The position numbers and the translations under genes were made by a program. 63,418 nt of DNA, taken from assembly GCF_003231285.1 (NCBI RefSeq), contig NZ_QKNS01000013.1, positions 1 through 63,418 of the forward strand, in the 5' to 3' direction. Numbering within the stretch: the stretch's first letter is position 1; each line of letters begins with the position of its first letter. Shown piece after piece: positions 7,944 through 16,882 of the stretch. The DNA comes from Hymenobacter sediminis. Its GTDB lineage: Bacteria > Bacteroidota > Bacteroidia > Cytophagales > Hymenobacteraceae. Under the pieces are notes generated by a model. It did not search any database and was not told where the DNA came from. It saw only the letters and a list, made by a program, of their open reading frames with translations.

Positions 7944-9152
7944 CTATTTTGCCTTGGGGTATAGCCTAGGATATAACTGATTTATACGAGTCATTGCAGT
8001 CGCGGCAATGTTATCAAAAACCTTCGTGCCGGCTTCATATTCCTTCAGTAATTGATGCGTCTCTTTCATCAAATGCTTCAAATCATCTTCATTTAATGTA
8101 AGAATGCGCTCAATCTGATGCATGTCTAATTTGAATTTCTTCATCCGGCCTACCACTCGACTTTGAAAGTCAGTTAAGGTTGGTAACTCTCTGCTCACAG
8201 ATGAATGAGTCGGCAGTGTAGATTCTGAGAGTTGTAATTGCAACTGCTTAGGCTGCAGTTTGCTATGTCCGTTATAGTTAATGTGAAATTCGATTGAGTC
8301 GACGCTACGGCCTTTCTTCTTCTCAGTGTATGAGATGTCGAAGTTGAGACCATTGAGTTCTTCCACTGAAGGCTTTAATACATACTTGCGGTAATCCGCA
8401 AATTGTGGGTAGGCTCCTCCGGTAGTAAGTTCTCTCAATGTTTCTACAGCCACTGTATAAGGACTCTTGAACTTCCACATCTGCATAATCCAATAGAATT
8501 TGTGCGTGTTTGGATTTTTAATACTAAGTAGATCAGCTACTTGGCCTAATGTGAAATTTTCAGTCAGATTAGTCAGATAAGGCATAACATCAGCTGAAAA
8601 ATAACCAGAAATTGTTCCTTGCCCACTATCTAACTTTAGGGAGTGTACTAATGGCACTTTGTGATAATCCTTCTTGCGATTAGGCATAGGTAAGTCGATG
8701 CGAATAGCATCTAACCCATCTAATGCTACATGCAGGTATTGATATCCTCTGCCACCAATAGGCTGGTCTCCCACTAAATCAGTCAAAGGAATGACAATAC
8801 GTTTACTGGAGGAATCATCACGACGTAACCCTCTTAGTAATAACACAAAGATGCGAGCCTCTAGTAGTGTCATCGCCCAAGGATGTTCAATAAGAACATT
8901 ACTTTGAGCAACAGTTGTAGTTTTTCTATTATCACGAAGTGCCAACTGATAGTCAGACTCCTCGACTTCAGCTAATTGGTCTACTTGTTTGGCAGCAGTA
9001 GCTTGTTTCTTAGCTTCAACTACTGCTGCATAAGCTTCCTGTTGCGTGTTGTAATAACCAACACTTTTAGTTTTACCATTAATGCGCACCTGAGCTTTCC
9101 AGCGGTTGCGGCTTTTTTCTAATGTTGTGCCCGGATATGGGTTCTTGGACAT
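7944..9152 (-). CDS. Rep_3-family initiator with N-terminal AP2-like domain
   Basis: 402 residues. Residues about 85-330 show the two winged-helix halves of Rep_3 (RepB-type) plasmid initiators: LLEARIFVLLLRGL, YLHVALDGLDAIRIDLP, KFYWIMQMWKF and DYRKYVLKPSVEELN. These proteins bind iterons as monomers to open the origin and repress their own promoter as dimers. Residues about 5-50 (GTTLEKSRNRWKAQV, then NGKTKSVGYYNTQQEAYAAV) resemble an AP2/ERF-type DNA-binding domain, unusual for this family. The C-terminal 90 residues are helical. The gene is divergent from its iterons, which start 67 bp upstream, and converges on the par operon across a bidirectional terminator. Confidence 0.9.
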   Translation of the reverse strand: MSKNPYPGTTLEKSRNRWKAQVRINGKTKSVGYYNTQQEAYAAVVEAKKQATAAKQVDQLAEVEESDYQLALRDNRKTTTVAQSNVLIEHPWAMTLLEARIFVLLLRGLRRDDSSSKRIVIPLTDLVGDQPIGGRGYQYLHVALDGLDAIRIDLPMPNRKKDYHKVPLVHSLKLDSGQGTISGYFSADVMPYLTNLTENFTLGQVADLLSIKNPNTHKFYWIMQMWKFKSPYTVAVETLRELTTGGAYPQFADYRKYVLKPSVEELNGLNFDISYTEKKKGRSVDSIEFHINYNGHSKLQPKQLQLQLSESTLPTHSSVSRELPTLTDFQSRVVGRMKKFKLDMHQIERILTLNEDDLKHLMKETHQLLKEYEAGTKVFDNIAATAMTRINQLYPRLYPKAK

Positions 9153-9218
9153 CGTATTAAAGCTTTGTACCTGCTAAGGTAAAATGATTTAGATAGTAAA
9201 CAAAAATATCTCATTTCT

Positions 9219-9328
9219 TATCTGGAAGGTAACGGGCTCCTATCTCAGAGGTAACTAACTCTTATCTGGAAGGTAACGGGCTCCTATCTCAGAGGTAACT
9301 AACTCTTATCTGGAAGGTAACGGGCTCT
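9219..9328 (+). repeat. Five tandem 22-bp iterons (A-B-A-B-A)
   Basis: Two alternating 22-bp units make a 44-bp period: starts at 9219, 9241, 9263, 9285 and 9307. Both share TATCT at the 5' end, AGGTAAC in the middle and CTC near the 3' end. Type A has TATCTGGAAGGTAACGGG; type B has TATCTCAGAGGTAACTAA. Confidence 0.93.
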
Positions 9329-9558
9329 TGTTTTATGGACTTTAATCCCTCACAATCAAATTGTTATGGCGCTCTTAATATATTAATAGATTTAATATAG
9401 AATGTTTGAAAAGGGGTCATTTTTTTTTGAGATAAAAAACTATCTCAAAAGGTAACAGTCTCCTATTTCGAGTTAAATCTGCATATCAGACCGTAGCTTT
9501 AGCACAATGTAAGCTTCGCACACAAAGCGGGATCCATGTATATACATTAATTGAGATA

Positions 9559-9580
9559 GGAGGCCGTTACCTTTGAGATA
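9559..9580 (-). repeat. Inverted single iteron
   Basis: On the minus strand it reads TATCTCAAAGGTAACGGCCT and continues with CC, matching the 22-bp iteron in opposite orientation about 230 bp from the tandem array. An opposed iteron of this kind often acts in initiator handcuffing or autorepression. Confidence 0.8.
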
Positions 9581-9960
9581 ACATAGGGGCAAGGGCTCTT
9601 ATTCCAATCAATAGGCACTTACATGCTTAGATCGGGTTTTTAGCCAGGAGCAAATTCAATCACAGCGAGTGTTAAGAATTCTAATCTTATAGGGTTAGTG
9701 AGAATAGAGATCAATTAGTTAAAACCACTCTATCTCAATTGGAGCAAACTTTCCTCTCAAGGAAGAACATGTCGAGGAGCGAACTAGGTAGGGCTCCTGT
9801 GCGGCCTTCGCCACACTCCGACTTCCCCTCACGACCCCGTCCATGACAGGGATGGGATTGAATAGAGAAATTCCTCCTGTCCTCAGCCAGCACACGTTAA
9901 CAGCTTACGTGGTATCTTCCCCATCCTTACGCCACGCAGTCACCGCATACGAGTAGCGCT

Positions 9961-11373
9961 ATGGACGGCACGCCCGAACAGCAACAACCCCAGGCGGGCA
10001 GGCCCGCGCAGCCCGGGAGCGACGAACGCCCAGCACTGCCTTTACCCGAAACCCGACCCACGCTCGGCCCGCTCGGCCAGCAGGCGCTCGCCCGCATGCT
10101 GCACGGCTACCTGGGCCACTTCCTGCCCGACTACTACCGGGCCATGGCCACCCGGGGGCTGCGCATCCCGCACCGCTTGCTCGGCCCCGCGCTGGACCAT
10201 GCCGTGGCCTATCCTGAGCTGGGCGGCGAGCTACCCGAACTCTTGGGAAACCGGGGCCACTGGCTGGCTCAGCAGAACCCGCGCTGGCGCCCGCTGGTGG
10301 CCATCCGCGACCCCGCCCTGTGGAGGCCAGCTACCTCCGAGCAGGGCGGGCACCTGTTGCGGACCCTGCTGCGGCGCGATCCTGCGCAGGCTCGGGCGTT
10401 GCTGCGTACTTATCTGCCCCAGGAGTCTCCCGGGGGGCAGCGCGCGTTCATCAACCAGCTCTATCCGTACCTGGTGCCAGACGACGAGCCGTTGCTCGCG
10501 CCCTATCTGGCCTCTCCGGACCCGGGGCTGCGGGCAAGTGCGGCGCAGCTGCTGGCCTGCATTCCCGGTAGTGCCTTGGTCGAGCAGCTCTGGACCGTCG
10601 CCCAACCTTTCCTTTCCCTGACGGTGCAGGCGGCCCGTGGGCCGGAACTACGGGTGTCGTTGCCTTCCCGCTGGCAGCCGGACTGGCAGGCGTTGGGCTT
10701 GGAGCAGCAAGCGCTTCACTGGGGCGGCGGGGAAGCGGCCAGCTGGCTGAGCCAGATGCTGCGCTTACTGCCCCCGGACCGCTGGTCTACGCACTGGCAC
10801 GTGGCGCCTCGTACGCTGCTGCAGTTAGCTACCAGGTTGCCCATCGGGCCAGATATCATCGCGGGGTGGCGCTCGGCCACGTACTGGCACCAGCAGCCGG
10901 AATGGGCACTGGCCTTTCTAGAGGGCCACTTGACCGGCTCGCCCGCCACGGGTGAGTCGACCTTGACGAACCGATTCATTCCTGGCGAGCAGGCAGCGGC
11001 CCTGATTCTGCCCTGCATTCCGCCCGGGGCCCGGCTTTCGGATACGCCCGCTCCCTGGCAGCAGGCGCTGCTTAGCATCCAAGCCCCGTGGCCCCGGGCC
11101 GTGCAACGGCAGGTAATGGATCTGCTCGAGGATACCCTGCTGGATCCCCCAGAGGGGAAGTGGGAAGAGGCAGGCGAGTGCATCCGCACGCTGGTCTGGT
11201 TTCTCGAGCAAGAGATAGACGAGGCCGATCAGCAGGAAGTCGCCTACCGCTTACACCGGCTGCTCACCCCAAAGCTGCCGCATCAGGAGCGCATACGCTG
11301 GGCCCTGAAGATGATCCACCTCAAAATCCACCTTCGGCGTTCTCTCGAGGAACCGCCCGGCTCAGATGACTAG
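9961..11373 (+). CDS. DUF5691-like protein
   Basis: 470 residues, no signal peptide or membrane segment. The signature near residues 90-105 (LLGNRGHWLAQQNPRW) and the following helical repeats resemble DUF5691 proteins. These are usually encoded beside a SWIM zinc-finger protein, a MoxR-type AAA ATPase and a VWA protein. Here none of those partners is present, so the gene is an orphan. The N-terminal 30 residues are Pro/Gln-rich. GC content is far higher than in the rep region just upstream. Biochemical function is unknown; the family assignment rests on the motif and overall look. Confidence 0.6.
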   Translation: MDGTPEQQQPQAGRPAQPGSDERPALPLPETRPTLGPLGQQALARMLHGYLGHFLPDYYRAMATRGLRIPHRLLGPALDHAVAYPELGGELPELLGNRGHWLAQQNPRWRPLVAIRDPALWRPATSEQGGHLLRTLLRRDPAQARALLRTYLPQESPGGQRAFINQLYPYLVPDDEPLLAPYLASPDPGLRASAAQLLACIPGSALVEQLWTVAQPFLSLTVQAARGPELRVSLPSRWQPDWQALGLEQQALHWGGGEAASWLSQMLRLLPPDRWSTHWHVAPRTLLQLATRLPIGPDIIAGWRSATYWHQQPEWALAFLEGHLTGSPATGESTLTNRFIPGEQAAALILPCIPPGARLSDTPAPWQQALLSIQAPWPRAVQRQVMDLLEDTLLDPPEGKWEEAGECIRTLVWFLEQEIDEADQQEVAYRLHRLLTPKLPHQERIRWALKMIHLKIHLRRSLEEPPGSDD

Positions 11374-11535
11374 GAAAGCAAGTAGGTAGCGTTGCCAACC
11401 TTCCCTACTGGCATTAGGGTGTCACCTTAATTAAGTACTGGATTGCAAGGTCTTACACTAACAGCCTTGGTTAACAGTTTGGAACAACGGGTAAACGGGC
11501 TGTCAGCTACTAACCACGTTCCCGGTTGTATGACC

Positions 11536-12816
11536 CTACTTGCGGCCGGCAAAAAAATCCATCACGGTCCTGTTGAATTCTTCCGTTACCTCCGTGGGGG
11601 CTTCGTGCCCGGCGTTCTTGAATATTTTCAGGGTTGAGCCGGGGAGCTTTCTGGCGATCAGGGCCGTGTGCTCTCGTTTGACGATGTCATCTTCCCCCGC
11701 CATCACCAAAACCGGCACCCTGACTTTGGCCAGGGCATCGGGCTGAACGTGCGGCTCGGTCAGCAAGAGGTTCTTCAACCGGTAATCCATGTCCGCCTCC
11801 GTAATGCCCTTGCTTTTCATCTCCGCCAGCTGCTTGCGCAGCAAGGCGTTCAGCTTGGGCGATATCGACGTGTTGTCGTTGTAGAGGACGGCGGCCATGG
11901 CCGCCAGCTTTTTCACCTTACGCGGATGCCGCAGGGCTAGCAGCAGGCCGATATTGCCCCCATCGCTCCAGCCCAGCACGTTGGCGCTGTCGATGCCCAG
12001 AACATCCAGAAAGGCCGCCGCGTCATCGGCAAACAGCTCGTAGGTGAGCCGGGTGCTATCGGCACTGGAGTTGCCCTGACCCCGGCTGTCCAACGCAATC
12101 ACTTGGTATTTTTTCGCTAATTCCGGAATCTGGCGGCTGAAGGAGGCAATCGACATGTTGTTGCCGTGCAGCAGCAGCAACGGCTCGCCCGCGCCATACG
12201 TCTCGTAGTAGAGCCGGATGCCATTTACGGAAGCATACTTCCCCAGCCGGGTATTGCCGCCGTACTCTTCCGACTCCGCCCGGGAGTTGTCAATGAATAA
12301 GGCGTGCTGGCCAGACTTGAATTTATCGGTCGTCAGCCGGACGTTGGACCTGTCTTTGTAGTTGCCAATATACCAGGGCTTCAGACTGTCGCTTTCAAAC
12401 CCGGCATTGCCCAGCGGGATGCTCACCGTCTTGCCTTTGCTTTGGATGAGCAGTTCAAAATCATCAAAATAGTACTTTCCTCTACCTGAAAAGAACATGC
12501 CCACCGACAGCTTATTGGCCTGCTTGTCAATGGTGCCGGAAGCGGACACCGCTGTCCAAACACCCGGCTTATAGCTATCCATGCCGTCCTGATGGAAGTA
12601 AGATTTTATGGTTTTGGTATCGTGGGAGGTAACGGCTATGGCAACGGCGCCACCATTTTTTGACTTATCCTCAATCAGGCGCTGACCTCGGACTTCAAAC
12701 GTGCAGTTCGGATAGGCCGTAACGTCGATTGTCTGCAGCAGATAGGAGAGCTTCTCCTGGGCATTTGCGGTAAGTATCCTGCCCAGCAGGGAAAACAGGA
12801 ATAGTATTTTTTTCAT
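11536..12816 (-). CDS. Secreted alpha/beta hydrolase with N-terminal beta-sandwich-like region
   Basis: 426 residues. A signal peptide (MKKILFLFSLLGRILTANAQ) is followed by about 175 residues that look like a carbohydrate-binding or jelly-roll-type domain (SVGMFFSGRGKYYFDDFELL). From about residue 190 comes an alpha/beta hydrolase: oxyanion-hole region LLLLHGNN (214-221), nucleophile Ser284 in GWSDGG, Asp377 in GEDD and His404 in AGHEAP complete a plausible triad. Such enzymes split esters or related bonds; the substrate cannot be told. It has no operon partner: both neighbours are separated by noncoding DNA. The start is the only ATG that leaves a signal peptide. Confidence 0.85.
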   Translation of the reverse strand: MKKILFLFSLLGRILTANAQEKLSYLLQTIDVTAYPNCTFEVRGQRLIEDKSKNGGAVAIAVTSHDTKTIKSYFHQDGMDSYKPGVWTAVSASGTIDKQANKLSVGMFFSGRGKYYFDDFELLIQSKGKTVSIPLGNAGFESDSLKPWYIGNYKDRSNVRLTTDKFKSGQHALFIDNSRAESEEYGGNTRLGKYASVNGIRLYYETYGAGEPLLLLHGNNMSIASFSRQIPELAKKYQVIALDSRGQGNSSADSTRLTYELFADDAAAFLDVLGIDSANVLGWSDGGNIGLLLALRHPRKVKKLAAMAAVLYNDNTSISPKLNALLRKQLAEMKSKGITEADMDYRLKNLLLTEPHVQPDALAKVRVPVLVMAGEDDIVKREHTALIARKLPGSTLKIFKNAGHEAPTEVTEEFNRTVMDFFAGRK

Positions 12817-13516
12817 CAGAATGGAAAGGGAGTACTACCAGCCGGTGGAACGGCAAAGAAAACGGGCTTATCTAGCTCTACCGGTGCAAGCCAGTAGCCG
12901 GCAGATGTGGGACAAGCGACAAGCGTTGTCTAGCTAGGGAAGAAAAAGTAGCCCGGCGGTTGCTAACAGGAGGTGATTGGAAACCTGTCTACTGGTTAAG
13001 TACTAAAAACCGTTACTTTTCCATGCAAACCCAAACCTGTACGTATTCCAAGAAGTCGTTTATAACACACAATATCTTAAGTGGAGTTTGCGCGAAGGGA
13101 GCCAGCCCGCTGCGGGCCGTTTTCCCTTTCCTGTCCCAGTAGAGTGCCATCGATAGTTGCAAGCAATTTGGTACTATTGCGCTTGACTGTTTCTACCTAA
13201 CTTCAGCAGCTAAGAATATGGGACGTATCATCGTCTACCTAACTCGACAGTTGATAGGCATAGCAAAAGGGGTTGCGCTTAGTATGGGGTTCCCTAATCC
13301 GTAGCAAGGATTCCAACGCCACAGGGGAATCTAAACCAACAACCCGTTAGCCTTTTCCGCAATCCAGGCGCAACTGCGGCCCCTCGATTGGCGAGTGCCA
13401 GCAGGCGGGCATACCACGTGGTTGGGTTGCCCCAGCAGGAGGTTCTGCTGCCCTTGGACATTTGTTGAACGGTCGTTTACAGTATGTAAAACATTCTGGC
13501 AGGGTCGTTTATCTTA
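12817..13516. other. Noncoding stretch with a weak recombination-site-like element
   Basis: No gene is supported; a 60-codon open frame at 12960-13142 has no family look. At 13464-13490 the sequence TTGAACGGTCGTTTACAG resembles the CGTTTA palindromes at 33.5, 35.7 and 39.1 kb. A small GCCCG/CGGGC hairpin lies near 13110. Confidence 0.45.
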
Positions 13517-14797
13517 CTATTTTCCAGGGATTGGATAGAAGACTAATTGGTTTTTTTCCTGTAGCCACGTGACACCCTCAGGTGTAGGGTGCAATTTGCG
13601 GACAGCCTGCTTAGCCAGCGGATGCCACGTCTCGCCATTGGTGCGGGTTTCCAGTAGTTCGCCCGTTGTGGCTAGGAGATAGCCGGTCGAGGTGCCGGGC
13701 ACAAACGTAATCTGATCAAAGCTGGTGAAGGGGGGGATGACGACCGGTTGCCACTGCCCGTCGGTGAAGCGTAGCAGTCGTTTCGTCGGTAATGCCGTGT
13801 AACCCAAGGTACCATGACTCAGGTGTGGTTTGCGCCCGGCCATTGTTACCCACAGCTCGCCCGTCTGCGCGAGTGAAAGGGACTGCACATCGACGGTATC
13901 TGGGGTGTCGAGCAGCCGGGTAGGTGATTGTAAGCTATGAGGCAGGATGTAGATATTACCTGCGGTGGCACTCATGACCGTACTCGGGAGCGTAGGCATG
14001 CGGTCACTGCCAAAGACGTAGAGGGCTGAATCAGAAGCAGAAACCAGTAAGCCGGTCACGCCCCGGCTCAACTTGATGCAATAGGGATGTTGGGTGGAAT
14101 TAGTGGCCAGTTGGGGCGTGTGCGTCGCATCGGAGCCATACAGCCACAGGTCGCCGTCCCCGTGCAGGGGCACGCTACCCGCCTCCTGGCGGGCATACGT
14201 ACCGACCACAAAATTGCGGCCGACGGCGGCCAGCGCAGTCGGAAAGAAGTTCGTTGGTAAAGAATGCGTTTCCCAGCTACTGCCTTGATTATCAGTAAGC
14301 GCAAGAAAGGATTTTTGGCCTTTGTTGGCAAAATACTGATGGAAAGTAGTGCGCATCAGGGGCGCATGGGTCAGCACAGTAGCATGGGGCGAGGTAGGGT
14401 CTGGCGTGCGGTAGCGTTGCCAGGCCGAACTACAGGAGAGCAGGAAACCACTGGCTAGGAGTAGCCCGCCTAAGCAGGAAACCAGCTGAATGACCCCTTG
14501 TCGGCGCCCCTTCCCAATCAGCCACAGGAGCAGCAGTAACGGAATGAACGCCGCCCCAACGGCCCCTTTCTGGACAGGTGGTTCTGCTACCTTCGAAATT
14601 CCCACCAGCGCACCATGGTTGTGGTCGCGGAAGTAGAAATGCGAAATGATAAACTCTGAAGGGGTAGCGACGAGCGCAGTATGCTGTCCAGTAAAACGAT
14701 ATAATTGCCCTGTCTGAGTTAAAATATAGCCGGAAGAGTCCGATAGAAATTGAAAATCCTGTATGGGAGAAAGAGCGCTAAACGTAAAGGTTTTCAT
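13517..14797 (-). CDS. Membrane protein with beta-propeller-like ectodomain, unknown function
   Basis: 426 residues. The first 75 residues form beta strands like a photosystem-stability/BNR-type repeat (FLSDSSGYILTQTGQLYRF). Two close membrane segments follow at about 80-95 (AAFIPLLLLLWLIG) and 100-120 (GVIQLVSCLGGLLLASGFLL). The remaining 300 residues again look like propeller blades (GSSWETHSLPTNFFPTALAAVG, TGELLETRTNGETWHPL). The split propeller around a membrane hairpin is unusual. No family name can be given. It is divergent from the gene at 14989; both have a low-GC upstream region. Confidence 0.65.
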   Translation of the reverse strand: MKTFTFSALSPIQDFQFLSDSSGYILTQTGQLYRFTGQHTALVATPSEFIISHFYFRDHNHGALVGISKVAEPPVQKGAVGAAFIPLLLLLWLIGKGRRQGVIQLVSCLGGLLLASGFLLSCSSAWQRYRTPDPTSPHATVLTHAPLMRTTFHQYFANKGQKSFLALTDNQGSSWETHSLPTNFFPTALAAVGRNFVVGTYARQEAGSVPLHGDGDLWLYGSDATHTPQLATNSTQHPYCIKLSRGVTGLLVSASDSALYVFGSDRMPTLPSTVMSATAGNIYILPHSLQSPTRLLDTPDTVDVQSLSLAQTGELWVTMAGRKPHLSHGTLGYTALPTKRLLRFTDGQWQPVVIPPFTSFDQITFVPGTSTGYLLATTGELLETRTNGETWHPLAKQAVRKLHPTPEGVTWLQEKNQLVFYPIPGK

Positions 14798-14988
14798 GCA
14801 GGCTGATTGAAAAAATACTACACCAGCCTTATCAGCTAGACTGATTAAAACTACTGCATTTCCAAGACTGGTCTGAGACTACTCTTATGTTAAGCAACTC
14901 TTCCTAGAACTCTGAAGGCGATCAGCACAATGTTGTTCTATCTTTTATCCCTTTCGGTGCCTACTTACATTAGCCTATATGCTCTCTT

Positions 14989-15474
14989 ATGAAAAGTAAG
15001 CCGCTACTATTTCTTTTCCATAGCTTAACAAGCGTGCCTTTTCTGTTGGCCTCTACTGTTCCTCCGCCGTTACCCCTACCGGTCACGCTAGAACCCTCCC
15101 GTGCCGTGTACCGCAAAACAGATACGGTTGAGTGGTTACTTCAGAATCAGGGGCGGCAGCCACTCGATATCAGTGGCCGGACGCAGCTGCAAACCGGCGC
15201 TGGGCAAAAGCAAGTCTATGCTCCCTTATGCTTTAATATTAGCGTAACGCCAGACATGCTAGACAAAAACAGTATACCACCCTGCATTCATCTGCTTTCT
15301 GTTGGCAGTAAGCGCATCCGTGTCCCGGTCAGCCAGCTCCTAGGCTATGGTCCTACTCAAGAGTTAATCGCCACTGCGCAAAGCCAAAGGGTACGCATTC
15401 GCCTGGTCTTCGGAGACTGTGATAGAAGACAGACCGATTATGTCGTCAGTTCACCAATACAGGTTCAACTATAA
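14989..15474 (+). CDS. Small secreted protein, unknown
   Basis: 161 residues with an N-terminal signal sequence (SKPLLFLFHSLTSVPFLLA). The mature part is beta-rich (VTLEPSRAVYRKTDTVEWLLQNQGRQPLDI), resembling a single Ig-like domain of the type that keeps periplasmic or surface proteins folded. Two cysteines (CFN, CIH) and GDCD may form disulfides. No known family. It is followed by the membrane protein at 15653 on the same strand, 178 bp away. Confidence 0.6.
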   Translation: MKSKPLLFLFHSLTSVPFLLASTVPPPLPLPVTLEPSRAVYRKTDTVEWLLQNQGRQPLDISGRTQLQTGAGQKQVYAPLCFNISVTPDMLDKNSIPPCIHLLSVGSKRIRVPVSQLLGYGPTQELIATAQSQRVRIRLVFGDCDRRQTDYVVSSPIQVQL

Positions 15475-15652
15475 AGGGGACAACACGTCCGAATTAGCTA
15501 CAAACAGTTGATCGAGTGATGAAATATCTGTCCGAGAAGTCGTTTTATGATAAGCCACTAGTTAACATAACGGGGACTTATCAGACAGCGGCTATTGAGT
15601 AAGTCGCACTAATCCGTACGGGAGCTTCCGAGCCTTTGTACCAACTTGCTGC

Positions 15653-16825
15653 ATGTTCTCCCGCTTCCCTCGTCTGCTTATCGGCAGTTGGGCACTGAGC
15701 CTACTATTCATGGTGCTGACGCTGAGCACGCCCCTGGAATTTTCGCCTCTTCCTGTCGAAAATATCTTCCGCTGGGGGGTGTGGCTACTTGCCTTTCCCG
15801 CTTGCCGCCAGTTGTACCAGATCACTGGCCGCCTGCCGTGGCTCTGGAAGCTGGTTCCATGGCTGCTTTGGAGCCCCGTGCTCTTTCTGGAGGGGTTTGT
15901 CCTATTACAACCCTCTTCTTACCCGCTCTGGAAGCGGGCGCTTGAGCCGGTTGAGTTTATCTTTTGGAATCGGGCAGACTGGGACACAAAGCGCGTGCTT
16001 TTCCGACGTGGAAATTCCGAGGTGGCGTTTCAGCATCTGCGTGACCCGCGGATGGGCTATATCGATGACCGTCTTGCCTATTACACGCCGTTGCTGCCTG
16101 GGGTCCACTGGGCAAGCCCCATTCCGGGGGAATATCCACTCGTACAAAACGTGATAGACACTTCCTGGCAGATCGTAGATACAGCCAGCGCGGAACTAAG
16201 CCAGGATATGGCCCTGCGTCGCAGCTTGCAGCCGTGGCTGACCGGCCAGCGCTACACCCAGCGCATGCGAGAACTGGATGCTTGGCGCCAGAAGCGGGGA
16301 CTATCTCGTACGGATACCCCGGAAGCTCTCCCGCCGGTGAGCCAGCAGGGAGCCCACACAATGGGGTGCCGCATTCAGGCCACCGGCAGTACAAAACGTG
16401 CCAGCTTCTGGCTCCCACCCACGCTGCGGCAAGGCCATGGCACGCAGGCCGTCTATCGGTCGACTTCCTCTGAGGAGAGTGGGCCGAAGCGGTTGCTCAC
16501 TATCTCGACCAACTTGCTGCTACAAGGGCAGGAATTTCTGCTGGTCTTGCACGTGCCCAATGTTCGAGGACCAGGTACCTATACGCTGACGGGGACCCAC
16601 CCCGTATCCAGTAAGTGGAGCACACTCTATTTGGAGGATGCTACCAACGGCGTATCCTATACCTCCTGGGCCACGCCGGCGGCAGTGGTCCAGATTACCC
16701 GGTTGGATACGACTCAGTGTATTGTAGCGGGTAGCTTCTTCGGAGAACTGCGTAACGGGGATGTAGGAGATTGTTCCGTCACCCTTGATCACGGACGTTT
16801 TGACCTGCTGTTTCAGCGAGAATAA
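15653..16825 (+). CDS. Membrane protein with C-terminal DUF6252-like domain
   Basis: 390 residues. The first 90 residues carry three hydrophobic segments (LIGSWALSLLFMVLTL, WGVWLLAFPACRQLY, LVPWLLWSPVLFLEGFVLL). The middle is polar. The C-terminal 150 residues end in VQITRLDTTQCIVAGSFF and GRFDLLF. This repeats the ending of the lipoproteins at 27152-27724 (ITRLDTVAHIVAGTFEF, GRFDVKY) and 36659-37228 (ITRFDTVQHIVAGTFEG, GRFDVRF), a pattern I associate with DUF6252, though the name is not certain. The domain here sits outside the usual lipoprotein context. Function is unknown. Confidence 0.65.
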   Translation: MFSRFPRLLIGSWALSLLFMVLTLSTPLEFSPLPVENIFRWGVWLLAFPACRQLYQITGRLPWLWKLVPWLLWSPVLFLEGFVLLQPSSYPLWKRALEPVEFIFWNRADWDTKRVLFRRGNSEVAFQHLRDPRMGYIDDRLAYYTPLLPGVHWASPIPGEYPLVQNVIDTSWQIVDTASAELSQDMALRRSLQPWLTGQRYTQRMRELDAWRQKRGLSRTDTPEALPPVSQQGAHTMGCRIQATGSTKRASFWLPPTLRQGHGTQAVYRSTSSEESGPKRLLTISTNLLLQGQEFLLVLHVPNVRGPGTYTLTGTHPVSSKWSTLYLEDATNGVSYTSWATPAAVVQITRLDTTQCIVAGSFFGELRNGDVGDCSVTLDHGRFDLLFQRE

Positions 16826-16882
16826 CCCTTCTCCCCTTGTATGCCCCGCCCAGTACTTGTGTGAGCTCAGGAAATAGAATTT

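Larger units (their letters stand above)
9153..9600. other. Iteron-type origin of replication (oriV)
   Basis: The region directly upstream of rep combines five tandem iterons, a separate iteron at 9441-9463, an inverted one at 9559-9580, a TGAGATA/TATCTCA inverted repeat (9428-9434, 9441-9447) and a very AT-rich stretch at about 9330-9430 suitable for strand opening. This is the normal arrangement of a Rep_3 origin. No clear DnaA box was recognised. From 9600 to 9960 no gene or further repeat is seen. Confidence 0.85.

Noticed and set aside
11536..12816. Possibility that the hydrolase is a quorum-quenching or haloalkane enzyme
   Set aside because: Only the generic triad is visible; nothing in the sequence points to a particular substrate.
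12960..13142. 60-codon frame as a small gene
   Set aside because: No family look and it crosses a hairpin; composition is like noncoding DNA.
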